Source: Aequorivita lipolytica | GTDB lineage: Bacteria > Bacteroidota > Bacteroidia > Flavobacteriales > Flavobacteriaceae | Direction: 5' to 3' | Assembly (NCBI RefSeq): GCF_007997135.1 | Contig: NZ_VORU01000001.1 | Coordinates: forward strand, 372,001 to 436,000 | Length of the DNA: 64,000 nucleotides | Translations under genes and position numbers: made by a program | Notes under the pieces: model-generated | Told to the model about the DNA's origin: nothing | Database searches by the model: none | The model's input: the letters and a program-made list of their open reading frames with translations, nothing else | Shown: piece after piece, positions 1 to 7,061 of the stretch | How positions within the stretch are numbered: the first letter of the stretch is position 1 | Layout: every line of letters starts with the position of its first letter

Positions 1-195
1 GGCATTGATGTTTCAACCTTCAAAGAAAAATATTACAAAGAAGTTTCTGAAGTTTTAAAAGAAGCCACGCTCACTGTTCCCGAAAATAAATATTTCACTA
101 AAGGTGGAAAAGAAGGAGTTCACAGCGAACATATGGGCTATATTTTGGCCGATTTGCAATATATGCAGCGTACTTATCCCAATATGCAGTGGTAG
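1..195 (+). CDS. paaC: Phenylacetyl-CoA epoxidase subunit PaaC, C-terminal end
   Basis: The open frame runs from the first base to TAG at 193-195, so only the last 64 residues are present. The tail ending in HMGYILADLQYMQRTYPNMQW-like sequence (HSEHMGYIL, then LQYMQRTYP and a terminal Trp) matches the conserved end of PaaC, the non-catalytic ferritin-like partner of PaaA in the multicomponent enzyme that epoxidises the ring of phenylacetyl-CoA. paaA and paaB are expected upstream, outside the window. The stop codon is followed after one base by an inverted-repeat arm, and paaD lies 433 bases downstream beyond a broken four-helix-bundle ORF. Confidence 0.9.
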   Translation, partial: GIDVSTFKEKYYKEVSEVLKEATLTVPENKYFTKGGKEGVHSEHMGYILADLQYMQRTYPNMQW

Positions 196-196
196 G

Positions 197-236
197 CAAT
201 GCTCAATGTTCAACTAACAATTTTCAATGTTCAATT
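197..236 (+). repeat. Left arm of inverted-repeat element A
   Basis: The word TCAAT(G/T)TTCAA is repeated here, starting one base after the paaC stop. The segment matches the reverse complement of 606-645 at about 31 of 40 positions. The two arms enclose the broken four-helix-bundle ORF at 249-611. Confidence 0.7.
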
Positions 237-248
237 AAAAAATGAATT

Positions 249-611
249 ATGGAAAAGAAATTTGATTTAGAAGATAGACTTATTGGCTTTGCAATCTTGT
301 GCATTAAAATTTTTACTAAAGTGGAATATAATTATGCGATAGACCATTTGTCTAAACAGCTTATCCGTTCAGCAACAGGAGCTGCACTAAATTATGGAGA
401 AGTGCAAGGAGCAGAATCTGCAAAGGATTTTACCCATAAAATGGGAATAGTTTTAAAAGAATTGAAAGAATCGAGAGTAAATCTTAAAATCTAAATTGGA
501 GCAGAACTTATAAAGGAAATCGAAAAAGCTGAAAAATGCTTAAAAGAGTGCGAAGAATTGACTGCAATTTTCGCGAAAAGCATTCAAACCGCAAAAGCTA
601 AGAAAAATTGA
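249..611 (+). pseudogene. Four-helix-bundle (S23/IVS-type) protein, broken by an in-frame stop
   Basis: ATG at 249 opens a frame that stops at TAA 492-494, but the same frame continues to TGA at 609-611 with sequence that aligns to the C-terminal helix of the relative at 5362-5673 (the pair KECEELTAIF and KECNELVAIF). A single substitution making a TAA codon is the simplest cause. The surviving part contains LIRSATGAALNYGE, the signature loop of this four-helix-bundle subfamily, distantly related to the protein encoded in 23S rRNA intervening sequences. No function in phenylacetate metabolism is expected. It lies inside inverted-repeat element A. Confidence 0.8.
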
Positions 612-645
612 AAATTGAGTATTGCTAATTGAAAATTGAAAATTT
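606..645 (+). repeat. Right arm of inverted-repeat element A
   Basis: Repeats of ATTGAAA form the reverse complement of the left arm at 197-236. The arm covers the end of the broken ORF (TGA 609-611), and its TTG at 629 is the apparent start codon of paaD, so the element reaches into the next gene. Confidence 0.7.
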
Positions 646-1129
646 AAATATCGATAGTTCTTTGGTCGAAACATTATCATCCGTTTCAGACCCGGAAATT
701 CCCGTGCTTACTGTTTTGGATTTGGGCGTAATTCGCGAAGCAATTGAAAAAGATGGAATAATTTATATAAAATTAACGCCAACCTATTCAGGTTGCCCAG
801 CAATGGACGTTATCGGCGACGATTTAAAAAAGGCTTTTTCAGAAATAGGGAAGCAAGCAAAAGTCGAATTGGTACTTTCGCCAGCGTGGAGCAGTGATTG
901 GATTTCCGAAGAAGGTCTGCAAAAAATGGAAGAATACGGCATTGCGCGTCCGCTTTCAGAATCAAACGATATTGATGTTTTATTAAATAGTAAAAAACTC
1001 GTAAAATGTCCACAATGCCAAAGCACAAACACGCATTTGGTAAGTCAATTTGGTTCCACGGCCTGTAAAGCACTTTTTAAATGCGACGATTGCCTAGAAC
1101 CTTTTGATTATTTTAAATGTCTTAAATAG
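629..1129 (+). CDS. paaD: Phenylacetyl-CoA epoxidase maturation protein PaaD
   Basis: This 166-residue protein has the DUF59/MIP18-like fold of iron-sulfur assembly factors (residues 10-100: SDPEIPVLTVLDLG, then PTYSGCPAMDVIG) and the C-terminal zinc-ribbon typical of PaaD: CPQC near 131, then FGSTACKALFKCDDC and EPFDYFKC. PaaD is needed for assembly of the phenylacetyl-CoA epoxidase; its direct role is inferred from the family. The first start available is TTG at 629; no ATG lies in frame before the conserved SDPEIP block. That TTG falls inside the right arm of repeat element A, so the element appears to have supplied the first codons. Confidence 0.9.
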   Translation: MKIENLNIDSSLVETLSSVSDPEIPVLTVLDLGVIREAIEKDGIIYIKLTPTYSGCPAMDVIGDDLKKAFSEIGKQAKVELVLSPAWSSDWISEEGLQKMEEYGIARPLSESNDIDVLLNSKKLVKCPQCQSTNTHLVSQFGSTACKALFKCDDCLEPFDYFKCLK

Positions 1130-1139
1130 ACGTTAGATT

Positions 1140-1252
1140 TTAGATATGAGATATGAGAAAGCTTAAAATTAACTTTAAACTCCCAATGTTCCTTCCCCTT
1201 TTTCAGGGGAAGTTGGCCCCGACTTTTTCGTTGGGTACGGAAGGGGTAAAGC
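1140..1252 (+). repeat. Word repeats and hairpin between paaD and paaG
   Basis: Two copies of AGATATGAG lie at 1140-1156. They are followed at 1192-1212 by a hairpin with arms TTCCCCTT and AGGGGAA, and by further purine-rich G4 sequence to about 1250. This is another word type in the same intercistronic position as the other repeat elements. It could act as an RNA-processing or attenuation hairpin; that is inference. Confidence 0.5.
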
Positions 1253-1265
1253 TAAATAAATACAT

Positions 1266-2042
1266 ATGACTATAACCACCCATATAGAAAACAAAATAGC
1301 AACCTTAACCTTGAACCGGCCCGAGGTTTTTAATAGTTTCAATCGCGAAATGGCATTGTTGCTTCAAAAAGAACTTGATGCCTGTGAAAAAAACCCTGAA
1401 GTTCGGGCAATAGTAATCACTGGCAGTGGAAAAGCTTTTTGCGCCGGACAGGATTTAAAAGAGGTTACTTCCCCAGATTTGAATCCGGGTTTTAAAAAAA
1501 TCCTTGAAGAACATTACAATCCAATCATTTCTCGAATCCGAAGTATTGAAAAACCTGTAATTGGCGCCATTAATGGCGTAGCCGCCGGAGCGGGAGCAAA
1601 TATTGCTTTAGCTTGTGATGTTGTAATTGCATCGGAAAACGCAAGTTTTATTCAAGCCTTCAGTAAAATAGGATTGATTCCTGACAGTGCTGGAACGTTC
1701 TTTTTGCCGCGACTTATTGGTTTTCAAAAAGCTTCGGCTTTGATGATGCTGGGCGATAAAGTTTCTGCCGAAGAAGCCGAAAAACTGGGAATGGTTTACA
1801 AAGTAGTTTCTTCAGAAAATTTTTCTGAAGAAGTAAATATCATTGCAAACACATTGGCAAATATGCCCACAAAGGCATTGGGTTTGACAAAACGATTATT
1901 GAATAATTCGATGAACAATTCTTTGGAAGAACAATTAAATTTGGAAAGCAAACTTCAAATAGAATCTGCCCAAAGCGAAGATTATGCAGAAGGTGTTGAT
2001 GCATTTGTGAACAAAAGAAAACCGAATTTTAAAGGAAAGTAA
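1266..2042 (+). CDS. paaG: Ring-epoxy-phenylacetyl-CoA isomerase PaaG (crotonase family)
   Basis: The protein has 258 residues and spans a full crotonase fold. Oxyanion-hole sequences are GKAFCAGQDL (about 58-67) and INGVAAGAGANIAL (about 99-112). The two catalytic glutamates of hydratases are absent; instead GLIPDSAGT carries the aspartate used by PaaG isomerases. PaaG converts the epoxide to the oxepin and later moves a double bond during chain degradation. It sits between paaD and paaH in the expected order. The ATG at 1266 follows TAAATAAATACAT, an A/T-rich leader normal for this phylum. Confidence 0.88.
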   Translation: MTITTHIENKIATLTLNRPEVFNSFNREMALLLQKELDACEKNPEVRAIVITGSGKAFCAGQDLKEVTSPDLNPGFKKILEEHYNPIISRIRSIEKPVIGAINGVAAGAGANIALACDVVIASENASFIQAFSKIGLIPDSAGTFFLPRLIGFQKASALMMLGDKVSAEEAEKLGMVYKVVSSENFSEEVNIIANTLANMPTKALGLTKRLLNNSMNNSLEEQLNLESKLQIESAQSEDYAEGVDAFVNKRKPNFKGK

Positions 2043-2130
2043 AAAAACCGAAAAATGTAAAACCGAAAAATGTAAAATGTAAAAGTGTTTGTCAACAATA
2101 CTTTTAACTTTTACATTTATCATTTAAAAT
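2043..2130 (+). repeat. Empty hairpin element between paaG and paaH
   Basis: The word AAAAATGTAAAA occurs in tandem directly after the paaG stop and is followed by its reverse complement up to 2 bases before the paaH ATG. The core stem pairs 2070-2086 with 2100-2116 (15 of 17 bases) around a 13-base loop. There is no ORF inside. Copies of the same word lie around 5191-5790, 7000-7049 and 10791-10857. Confidence 0.75.
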
Positions 2131-2132
2131 TT

Positions 2133-3338
2133 ATGATTAAAAACGTTGGAATTATAGGAAGCGGAACAATGGGTGCTGGTATTGCACAAGTGGCTGCCAC
2201 GGCCGGTTGCTCTGTGAAATTATACGATACAAAAACGGAAGCTTTGGAAAAAGCCAAAGCTGATTTGGAAAAAATAATGGACCGTTTGGTTGAAAAGGGT
2301 AAAATCGATTCCGAAGAAAAAAAACGTATCCAAAACAATATAAAATACGTCAGTTCCCTAAAAGAATTGAAGGATTCTGATTTAACTATTGAAGCGATTG
2401 TTGAAAATTTGGAAGTAAAAAAGAACGTGTTTTCAACGTTGGAAAAGTTTGTGAGTGATGATTGTATTATTGCGTCAAATACTTCATCATTATCCATTGC
2501 GTCCATAGCTTCATCTCTTGAAAAACCTGAACGCTGCATCGGGATTCACTTTTTTAATCCCGCACCGTTGATGAAATTGGTTGAGGTTATTCCTGCAATC
2601 CAAACTTCCGAAGAGATTTTAAAGATTTCCGTTGAAACTATTAAAAACTGGGGGAAAACGGTTGCCGTGGCAAAAGACACTCCTGGATTTATAGTGAACA
2701 GAGTTGCCCGCCCATTTTACGGTGAAGCACTTCGTATTTATGAAGAAGGAATTGCTTCATTTGAAGAAATTGATTCAGCTATGAAGGAAATTGGAAATTT
2801 CAGAATGGGCCCGTTTGAGCTGATGGATTTTATTGGTAACGATGTAAATTACATAGTAACCGAAACCGTTTTTGAAGCATTCTATTACGATCCGCGTTAT
2901 AAACCTTCTTTCACCCAAAAACGTTTTTCCGAAGCTGGCTATTTGGGAAGAAAAAGCGGAAAGGGGTATTATGATTATTCGGAAGAAGGAAAAATGTCAA
3001 TTCGAGCGGTTCCACTGAGCGAAGCCGAAGTGCAGTCGAGAACGAATTCTGGAGAGAAAATTTCAGATGAAATTATTTTTGAAAGAATTCTCGTAATGCT
3101 CATCAATGAAGCCGCCGACGCCTTATTTTGGAACATTGCTTCCGCAGAAGATATAGACAATGCGATGACAAAAGGCGTAAATTATCCAAAAGGTTTATTG
3201 GCGTGGGCAAATGAAAAAGGAATTGATTGGTGCGTTAAAAAAATTGACGAGCTTTATAATGAATATCACGAAGATCGCTACCGTTGTTCACCGTTGTTGC
3301 GGAAAATGAAAAAAGAGGGCTTAAGGTTTGAGCTGTGA
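2133..3338 (+). CDS. paaH: 3-hydroxyadipyl-CoA dehydrogenase PaaH
   Basis: A 401-residue 3-hydroxyacyl-CoA dehydrogenase. The N-terminal Rossmann domain opens with GSGTMGAGIAQ (about 9-19). The catalytic region includes the NTSSLSI segment and the histidine in GIHFFNPAPLMKLVEVI. The C-terminal 3HCDH domain contains GFIVNRVARPFYGEAL. PaaH oxidises 3-hydroxyadipyl-CoA to 3-oxoadipyl-CoA with NAD, just before the thiolase PaaJ. ATG 2133 was preferred over an upstream in-frame start at 2085 because the intervening 16 codons are repeat sequence. Near residue 300 the stretch GCAGTCGAGAACG resembles a repeat word seen elsewhere. Confidence 0.92.
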   Translation: MIKNVGIIGSGTMGAGIAQVAATAGCSVKLYDTKTEALEKAKADLEKIMDRLVEKGKIDSEEKKRIQNNIKYVSSLKELKDSDLTIEAIVENLEVKKNVFSTLEKFVSDDCIIASNTSSLSIASIASSLEKPERCIGIHFFNPAPLMKLVEVIPAIQTSEEILKISVETIKNWGKTVAVAKDTPGFIVNRVARPFYGEALRIYEEGIASFEEIDSAMKEIGNFRMGPFELMDFIGNDVNYIVTETVFEAFYYDPRYKPSFTQKRFSEAGYLGRKSGKGYYDYSEEGKMSIRAVPLSEAEVQSRTNSGEKISDEIIFERILVMLINEAADALFWNIASAEDIDNAMTKGVNYPKGLLAWANEKGIDWCVKKIDELYNEYHEDRYRCSPLLRKMKKEGLRFEL

Positions 3339-3360
3339 GCTCTGAGCTCTGAGCCGTGAG
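3327..3360 (+). repeat. Left arm of inverted-repeat element B
   Basis: An 8-base word TGAGCYNN repeats across the last codons and stop of paaH and continues to about 3372. It matches the reverse complement of 3790-3823 at 27 of 34 positions. The arms enclose an intact four-helix-bundle gene. Confidence 0.7.
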
Positions 3361-3402
3361 CTATGAGCTATGAGTATAGAGAAATAATAAATTCTTGAAA
3401 AT

Positions 3403-3774
3403 ATGTTTAAGAGTGAATATCAGTTTAGTTTTGAGAATCTATTGATATATCAAAAAGCAATGGTTTTCGGAGAAACTATTGATAAAATGGTTGAGTCTTT
3501 TCCGAAAAAAGAAATGTATCGATTGTCCACCCAATTCTGTCGCGCCGCAGATTCTATTGCAGCAAATATTTCAGAAGGTTCGGGCAGTACTGACCCTAAT
3601 TTTAATAGATATTTAAAAATGGCCTGGGATTCCAGCCACGAATGTGTCACTTGGAATTCAAAAGCTTATTTTAGAAAATATATAACTCACGAAGAATTTG
3701 AAAAAAACAGAAAAGAACTAACCGAATTGGGCAAAATGATTTCAGCGCTGCGGCGTAAATTAGTAACAAAGTAA
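3403..3774 (+). CDS. Four-helix-bundle protein (S23/IVS-type)
   Basis: The gene encodes an intact 123-residue protein of the four-helix-bundle family first known from 23S rRNA intervening sequences and related to the Avd proteins of retroelements. Family features are YRLSTQFCRAADSIAANISEGSG around residues 40-62 (the first half of the classic R-A-S-I-N-EG helix boundary) and helices rich in Lys and Glu on both sides. Members form pentameric, positively charged barrels that may bind nucleic acid; the cellular role is unknown. It lies between paaH and paaI with no pathway link and is flanked by inverted-repeat arms, so it is best read as element cargo. Confidence 0.85.
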   Translation: MFKSEYQFSFENLLIYQKAMVFGETIDKMVESFPKKEMYRLSTQFCRAADSIAANISEGSGSTDPNFNRYLKMAWDSSHECVTWNSKAYFRKYITHEEFEKNRKELTELGKMISALRRKLVTK

Positions 3775-3778
3775 ATTT

Positions 3779-4228
3779 ATGGTTAAAGACTCAAAGCTCA
3801 CGGCTCACGGCTCACGGCTCAAAGCTGAATTAATTCCCAAAAAAATGCTCAGCCAAGACGCTTTCAGCCAATGGCTCGGTATTGAAATTTTAGAGGTGAA
3901 AAAAGGAACTTGTAAGGTTGCAATGACTGTTCGGAAAGATATGTTGAACAGTATGCAAAAAGCCCACGGCGGCATCAGTTATAGTTTAGCCGATACCGCG
4001 TTCGGCTTTGCCGCAAACACGCATGGAAAATATGCTGTTTCCATTGAAACATCCATAAACCATATTGAAGCATTAAACGAAGGTGATTACTTAACGGCGG
4101 AATCCGTGATCGAAAAAGTAAATAACAAACTCGGTTTTAATATCGTTGAAGTAAAGCGTGGTGATGAATTGGTTGCGCTTTTTAAAGGCGTTGTTTACAG
4201 AACATCAAAAGATTGGGAAGAAGACTAA
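3779..4228 (+). CDS. paaI: Hydroxyphenylacetyl-CoA thioesterase PaaI
   Basis: This is a hotdog-fold thioesterase. The active-site segment QKAHGGISYSLADTAFG (about 60-76) matches the PaaI motif HGG...SLADTAF, including the aspartate nucleophile. PaaI releases CoA from dead-end ring-hydroxylated products and protects the pathway from CoA depletion. From ATG 3779 the protein has 149 residues, but residues 4-15 are encoded by the repeated word CTCACGG of element B. An in-frame ATG at 3845 gives 127 residues and begins close to where family similarity starts, so the true start is uncertain. Confidence 0.88.
   Translation: MVKDSKLTAHGSRLKAELIPKKMLSQDAFSQWLGIEILEVKKGTCKVAMTVRKDMLNSMQKAHGGISYSLADTAFGFAANTHGKYAVSIETSINHIEALNEGDYLTAESVIEKVNNKLGFNIVEVKRGDELVALFKGVVYRTSKDWEED
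3790..3823 (+). repeat. Right arm of inverted-repeat element B
   Basis: The word CTCACGG is repeated three times in tandem, the reverse complement of the left arm at 3327-3360. It lies inside the open frame of paaI, before or within its first codons depending on the start used. Confidence 0.7.
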
Positions 4229-4285
4229 CCTGCAAGGTGTTGTTTTCTTTTTGCGATAGCGGAAAAGAAAACCTCCTTGTAGGTT
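4227..4285 (+). repeat. Long hairpin after paaI (CCTGCAAGG / CCTTGTAGG type)
   Basis: The hairpin begins inside the paaI stop codon. AACCTGCAAGG (4227-4237) pairs with CCTTGTAGGTT (4275-4285) at 10 of 11 bases, and the inner stem pairs 4242-4251 with 4263-4272 at 10 of 10. The same outer word flanks hairpins at 55060-55103 and 58043-58086. It may act as a terminator or a processing signal. Confidence 0.7.
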
Positions 4286-4331
4286 TGATGCTTGATTTTA
4301 AATTAAACTAACAACTATAAACAAATAAATT

Positions 4332-5189
4332 ATGAAATGGCAAGGCAGAAGACAAAGCGGGAACGTGGATGACCGACGTGGAATGAGTAAAGGCAAGTTG
4401 GCAGCAGGTGGCGGTATAGTGGTTACATTGATTGTACTAGCTCTAAATTTTTTTGGTGGTGAAACCGGGCAACAACTCGCTCCTATTGTGGAGCAATTGG
4501 GAGGTAGCCAATCAACGCAACAAACGGAGCAAAGAGACCTTACTGCTCAGGAAAAAGAAATGGGAAATTTTATGGCTACCGTTTTGGCAGATACGGAAGA
4601 TGTTTGGAGTCAAATTTTCAAAGACAACAACTTGGGCGACTATGAATATCCTAAGATGGTTTTGTTTACCGATGCCGTGAGCACAGCCTGCGGAAATGCA
4701 AGTTCTGCTTCCGGTCCATTTTATTGTCCAGCAGACCAAGACTTGTATATGGATTTGGCTTTTTTTGATGAATTGAAAACACGTTTTGGTGCGCAGGGAG
4801 GCGATTTTGCCATTGCTTATGTAACTGCACACGAAATAGGCCATCACGTGCAAACCTTGTTGGGTACTTCGCAAAAAGTGAGACAATTGCAACAGCAAAA
4901 CAGAAACGAAGCTAATCAACTTTCGGTGGCAATGGAACTTCAAGCTGATTTTTATGCAGGGGTTTGGGCGCATTACAATAAAGAATATTTGGAAGAAGGC
5001 GATATTGAAGAGGCTATGAGTGCGGCAAACGCAGTGGGCGACGACGCCATTCAAAAAAAAACCCAAGGCAGCGTGAGGCCAGATAGCTTTACCCACGGAA
5101 GCTCTGAACAGCGTATGAAATGGTTTATGAAAGGCTATAAAACTGGCGATATAAAGCAGGGTGATACCTTTTCGGAAATTTTAAATTAA
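4332..5189 (+). CDS. YpfJ-type putative neutral zinc metallopeptidase
   Basis: The 285-residue protein starts with the family signature MKWQGRRQSGNVDDRRG, has one membrane segment (about 25-42) and then a metallopeptidase domain with HEIGHH near residue 170 as the HExxH zinc site. Downstream ELQADFYAGVWAH supplies the further acidic and hydrophobic residues conserved in the family. It is probably a membrane-anchored protease facing the periplasm; its substrate is unknown. It interrupts the phenylacetate operon without an obvious pathway role. All signature residues are intact. Confidence 0.88.
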   Translation: MKWQGRRQSGNVDDRRGMSKGKLAAGGGIVVTLIVLALNFFGGETGQQLAPIVEQLGGSQSTQQTEQRDLTAQEKEMGNFMATVLADTEDVWSQIFKDNNLGDYEYPKMVLFTDAVSTACGNASSASGPFYCPADQDLYMDLAFFDELKTRFGAQGGDFAIAYVTAHEIGHHVQTLLGTSQKVRQLQQQNRNEANQLSVAMELQADFYAGVWAHYNKEYLEEGDIEEAMSAANAVGDDAIQKKTQGSVRPDSFTHGSSEQRMKWFMKGYKTGDIKQGDTFSEILN

Positions 5190-5190
5190 A

Positions 5191-5339
5191 AAATTTAAAA
5201 CCGAAAAATGTAAAACTAAAAATGTAAAAGTCAGTTTGAGTAATACTTTTAACTTTTGCATTTAACATTTAAAATTTTGCCTTTAAAATCGAAAAATGTA
5301 AAACCGAAAAATGTAAAATGATAAAGTGAAAAGTTAAAA
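5191..5339 (+). repeat. Empty hairpin followed by left arm of inverted-repeat element C
   Basis: The element begins one base after the metallopeptidase stop. A first hairpin (5191-5279) is built from AAAAATGTAAAA words and their reverse complement. A second run of the word (5288-5339) ends with AAAAGTTAAAA (5329-5339), which matches the reverse complement of 5758-5768 at 11 of 11. The four-helix-bundle ORF lies between them. The 39 bases at 5241-5279 recur identically at 5752-5790. Confidence 0.7.
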
Positions 5340-5361
5340 TAAATATGATTTACAGGAGCGA

Positions 5362-5673
5362 TTGGTGAAATTTTCAGCAATGGTAGTTAAGAATACATCA
5401 TTAATAGAAAATAATTATGCTTCCCAACACTTAATCAAACAATTGATTAGGTCTTCCACGGCTGCAGCTTTAAATTATGGTGAAGCTCAATCTGGGGAAT
5501 CTAGGAAAGATTTTATTCATAAGATGAAAATATGTCTAAAAGAACTAAGGGAATCCCAGGTTAATTTACAAATCATTTCGGAAGCTGAATTGGTAAGAGA
5601 TGAGGAAAAATATAAAAATATTATAAAAGAATGTAATGAACTCGTTGCTATTTTTACAGCAAGTGGTTATTAA
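5362..5673 (+). CDS. Four-helix-bundle protein, probable 5-prime frameshift
   Basis: The 103-residue frame from TTG 5362 belongs to the same subfamily as the pseudogene at 249-611: LIRSSTAAALNYGEAQ matches LIRSATGAALNYGEVQ and the helices align throughout. Codons just upstream in the same frame read D-L-Q-E-R, aligning with the start of the relative. The only ATG there (5345) is out of frame by one base, as if ATGGATTTA had lost a G. The gene is therefore either frameshifted at its second codon or starts weakly at TTG or GTG. It lies inside element C, between the metallopeptidase and paaJ. Confidence 0.65.
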   Translation: MVKFSAMVVKNTSLIENNYASQHLIKQLIRSSTAAALNYGEAQSGESRKDFIHKMKICLKELRESQVNLQIISEAELVRDEEKYKNIIKECNELVAIFTASGY

Positions 5674-5702
5674 GGCAAAATCAAATATGTGATTAATAAA
5701 GC

Positions 5703-5790
5703 ACTAAATAATTAAAAATATAAAACAGTAAAATATAAAAGTCTATTTCTATAATACTTTTAACTTTTGCATTTAACATTTAAAATTTTG
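5703..5790 (+). repeat. Right arm of inverted-repeat element C
   Basis: Words of the AAAATATAAAAG type precede a 39-base segment (5752-5790) that is identical to 5241-5279. TTG codons at 5788, at the arm's end, and at 5794, 3 bases beyond it, are the only plausible starts of paaJ. Confidence 0.7.
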
Positions 5791-5793
5791 ACT

Positions 5794-6999
5794 TTGAAAC
5801 AAGCATATATTATAGACGGAATACGAACCCCAATCGGTAGTTACCAAGGAACACTTAGCGCTGTAAGAACAGACGATTTAGCGGCTTTGGTAATAGCTGA
5901 AATAGTAAAAAGAAATCCGAATATCCCAAAAGAAGCCTACGATGATGTAATTCTCGGCTGTGCAAACCAAGCCGGGGAAGACAACCGAAACGTAGCGAGA
6001 ATGGCAGCCTTGTTGGCTGGCTTGCCCGTAACGGTTCCGGGGGAAACGGTAAACAGATTGTGCAGCAGTGGTCTTTCAGCAATCATTCACGCCAACCGAG
6101 CTATAAAAGCGGGTGATGGCGATCTGTTTATTTCCGGCGGAGTTGAAAATATGACGCGTGGTCCGTATGTAATTGCAAAGCCTTCTTCCGCTTTCGGAAC
6201 CGATGCAAAAATGTACGATTCCAGTTTTGGATGGCGTTTTGTGAACCCCAAAATGGCCGAAATGTACGGTACAGACGGAATGGGAAACACCGCTGAAAAC
6301 TTAGTTGAAAAACACAATATTAACCGCGAAGATCAAGATGCTTTTGCTTATCACAGTCAGATGAAAGCCGCAAAAGCACAAGAAAGTGGAAGGCTGGCAA
6401 AAGAAATTGTTCCTGTGGAAATTCCGCAGCGAAAAAAAGATCCGATTATTTTTAAGGATGATGAATTCATAAAACCCGAAACAACCAAAGAAGTTTTAGC
6501 GAAATTACGTCCCGCTTTTAAAAAAGATGGAAGTGTAACCGCAGGAAATTCTTCGGGTTTGAATGACGGCGCTGCTGCGACTATCATTGCTTCGGAAGAT
6601 GCCGTTAAAAAATATAATCTAAAACCAATCGCTAGAATTGTAAGTTCTGCAGTTGTTGGAGTTGAACCTCGCATAATGGGTATCGGCCCCGTTGAAGCTT
6701 CAAACAAAGCTTTAAAAAAAGCGGGTTTAAAAATGGAAGATATGGACGTGATTGAGCTCAATGAAGCATTTGCTTCACAAGCTTTGGCGTGCATCCGCGA
6801 ATGGGGACTTAAAGATGACGACCCACGTATTAACCCAAACGGTGGTTCCATCGCCATCGGGCATCCGCTTGGGGTTACGGGAGCGCGGCTTGCTTATTCT
6901 GCAGCTTTGGAACTTCAGCTACAAAACAAACGTTACGCATTGATTACGATGTGCGTGGGTGTGGGACAGGGATATGCTGCCGTAATAGAAAAAGTTTAA
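5794..6999 (+). CDS. paaJ: 3-oxoadipyl-CoA/3-oxo-5,6-dehydrosuberyl-CoA thiolase PaaJ
   Basis: A thiolase of 401 residues, the same length as Escherichia coli PaaJ. The acylated cysteine lies in VNRLCSSGLSAI (about residue 88), the histidine in IGHPLG and the second cysteine in TMCVGVGQG near the C-terminus. The family block ILGCANQAGEDNRNVARMA is present. It cleaves oxoadipyl-CoA to acetyl-CoA and succinyl-CoA. No ATG precedes the conserved IRTPIG. TTG 5794 gives MKQAYIIDGIRTP, matching family N-termini; TTG 5788 is an alternative. Both lie at the edge of the right arm of repeat element C. Confidence 0.92.
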   Translation: MKQAYIIDGIRTPIGSYQGTLSAVRTDDLAALVIAEIVKRNPNIPKEAYDDVILGCANQAGEDNRNVARMAALLAGLPVTVPGETVNRLCSSGLSAIIHANRAIKAGDGDLFISGGVENMTRGPYVIAKPSSAFGTDAKMYDSSFGWRFVNPKMAEMYGTDGMGNTAENLVEKHNINREDQDAFAYHSQMKAAKAQESGRLAKEIVPVEIPQRKKDPIIFKDDEFIKPETTKEVLAKLRPAFKKDGSVTAGNSSGLNDGAAATIIASEDAVKKYNLKPIARIVSSAVVGVEPRIMGIGPVEASNKALKKAGLKMEDMDVIELNEAFASQALACIREWGLKDDDPRINPNGGSIAIGHPLGVTGARLAYSAALELQLQNKRYALITMCVGVGQGYAAVIEKV

Positions 7000-7049
7000 A
7001 CCGAAAAATGTAAAATTCTAAAGTCTAAAGTTTATTGCCTTTTACATTT
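7000..7049 (+). repeat. Empty hairpin between paaJ and paaZ
   Basis: The sequence starts at the base after the paaJ stop. AAATGTAAAA (7006-7015) pairs exactly with TTTTACATTT (7040-7049) around a 24-base loop. It is the shortest copy of the AAATGTAAAA word family, ending 12 bases before the paaZ ATG. Confidence 0.65.
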
Positions 7050-7061
7050 AAAATTTATTTG

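Noticed and set aside
4512-5096. A 194-codon minus-strand open frame opposite the metallopeptidase, and similar long antisense frames at 6357-6857, 11493-12002 and 34074-34418
   Set aside because: They lie fully opposite genes with clear family signatures, have no recognisable motifs, and their composition mirrors the codon use of the sense gene.
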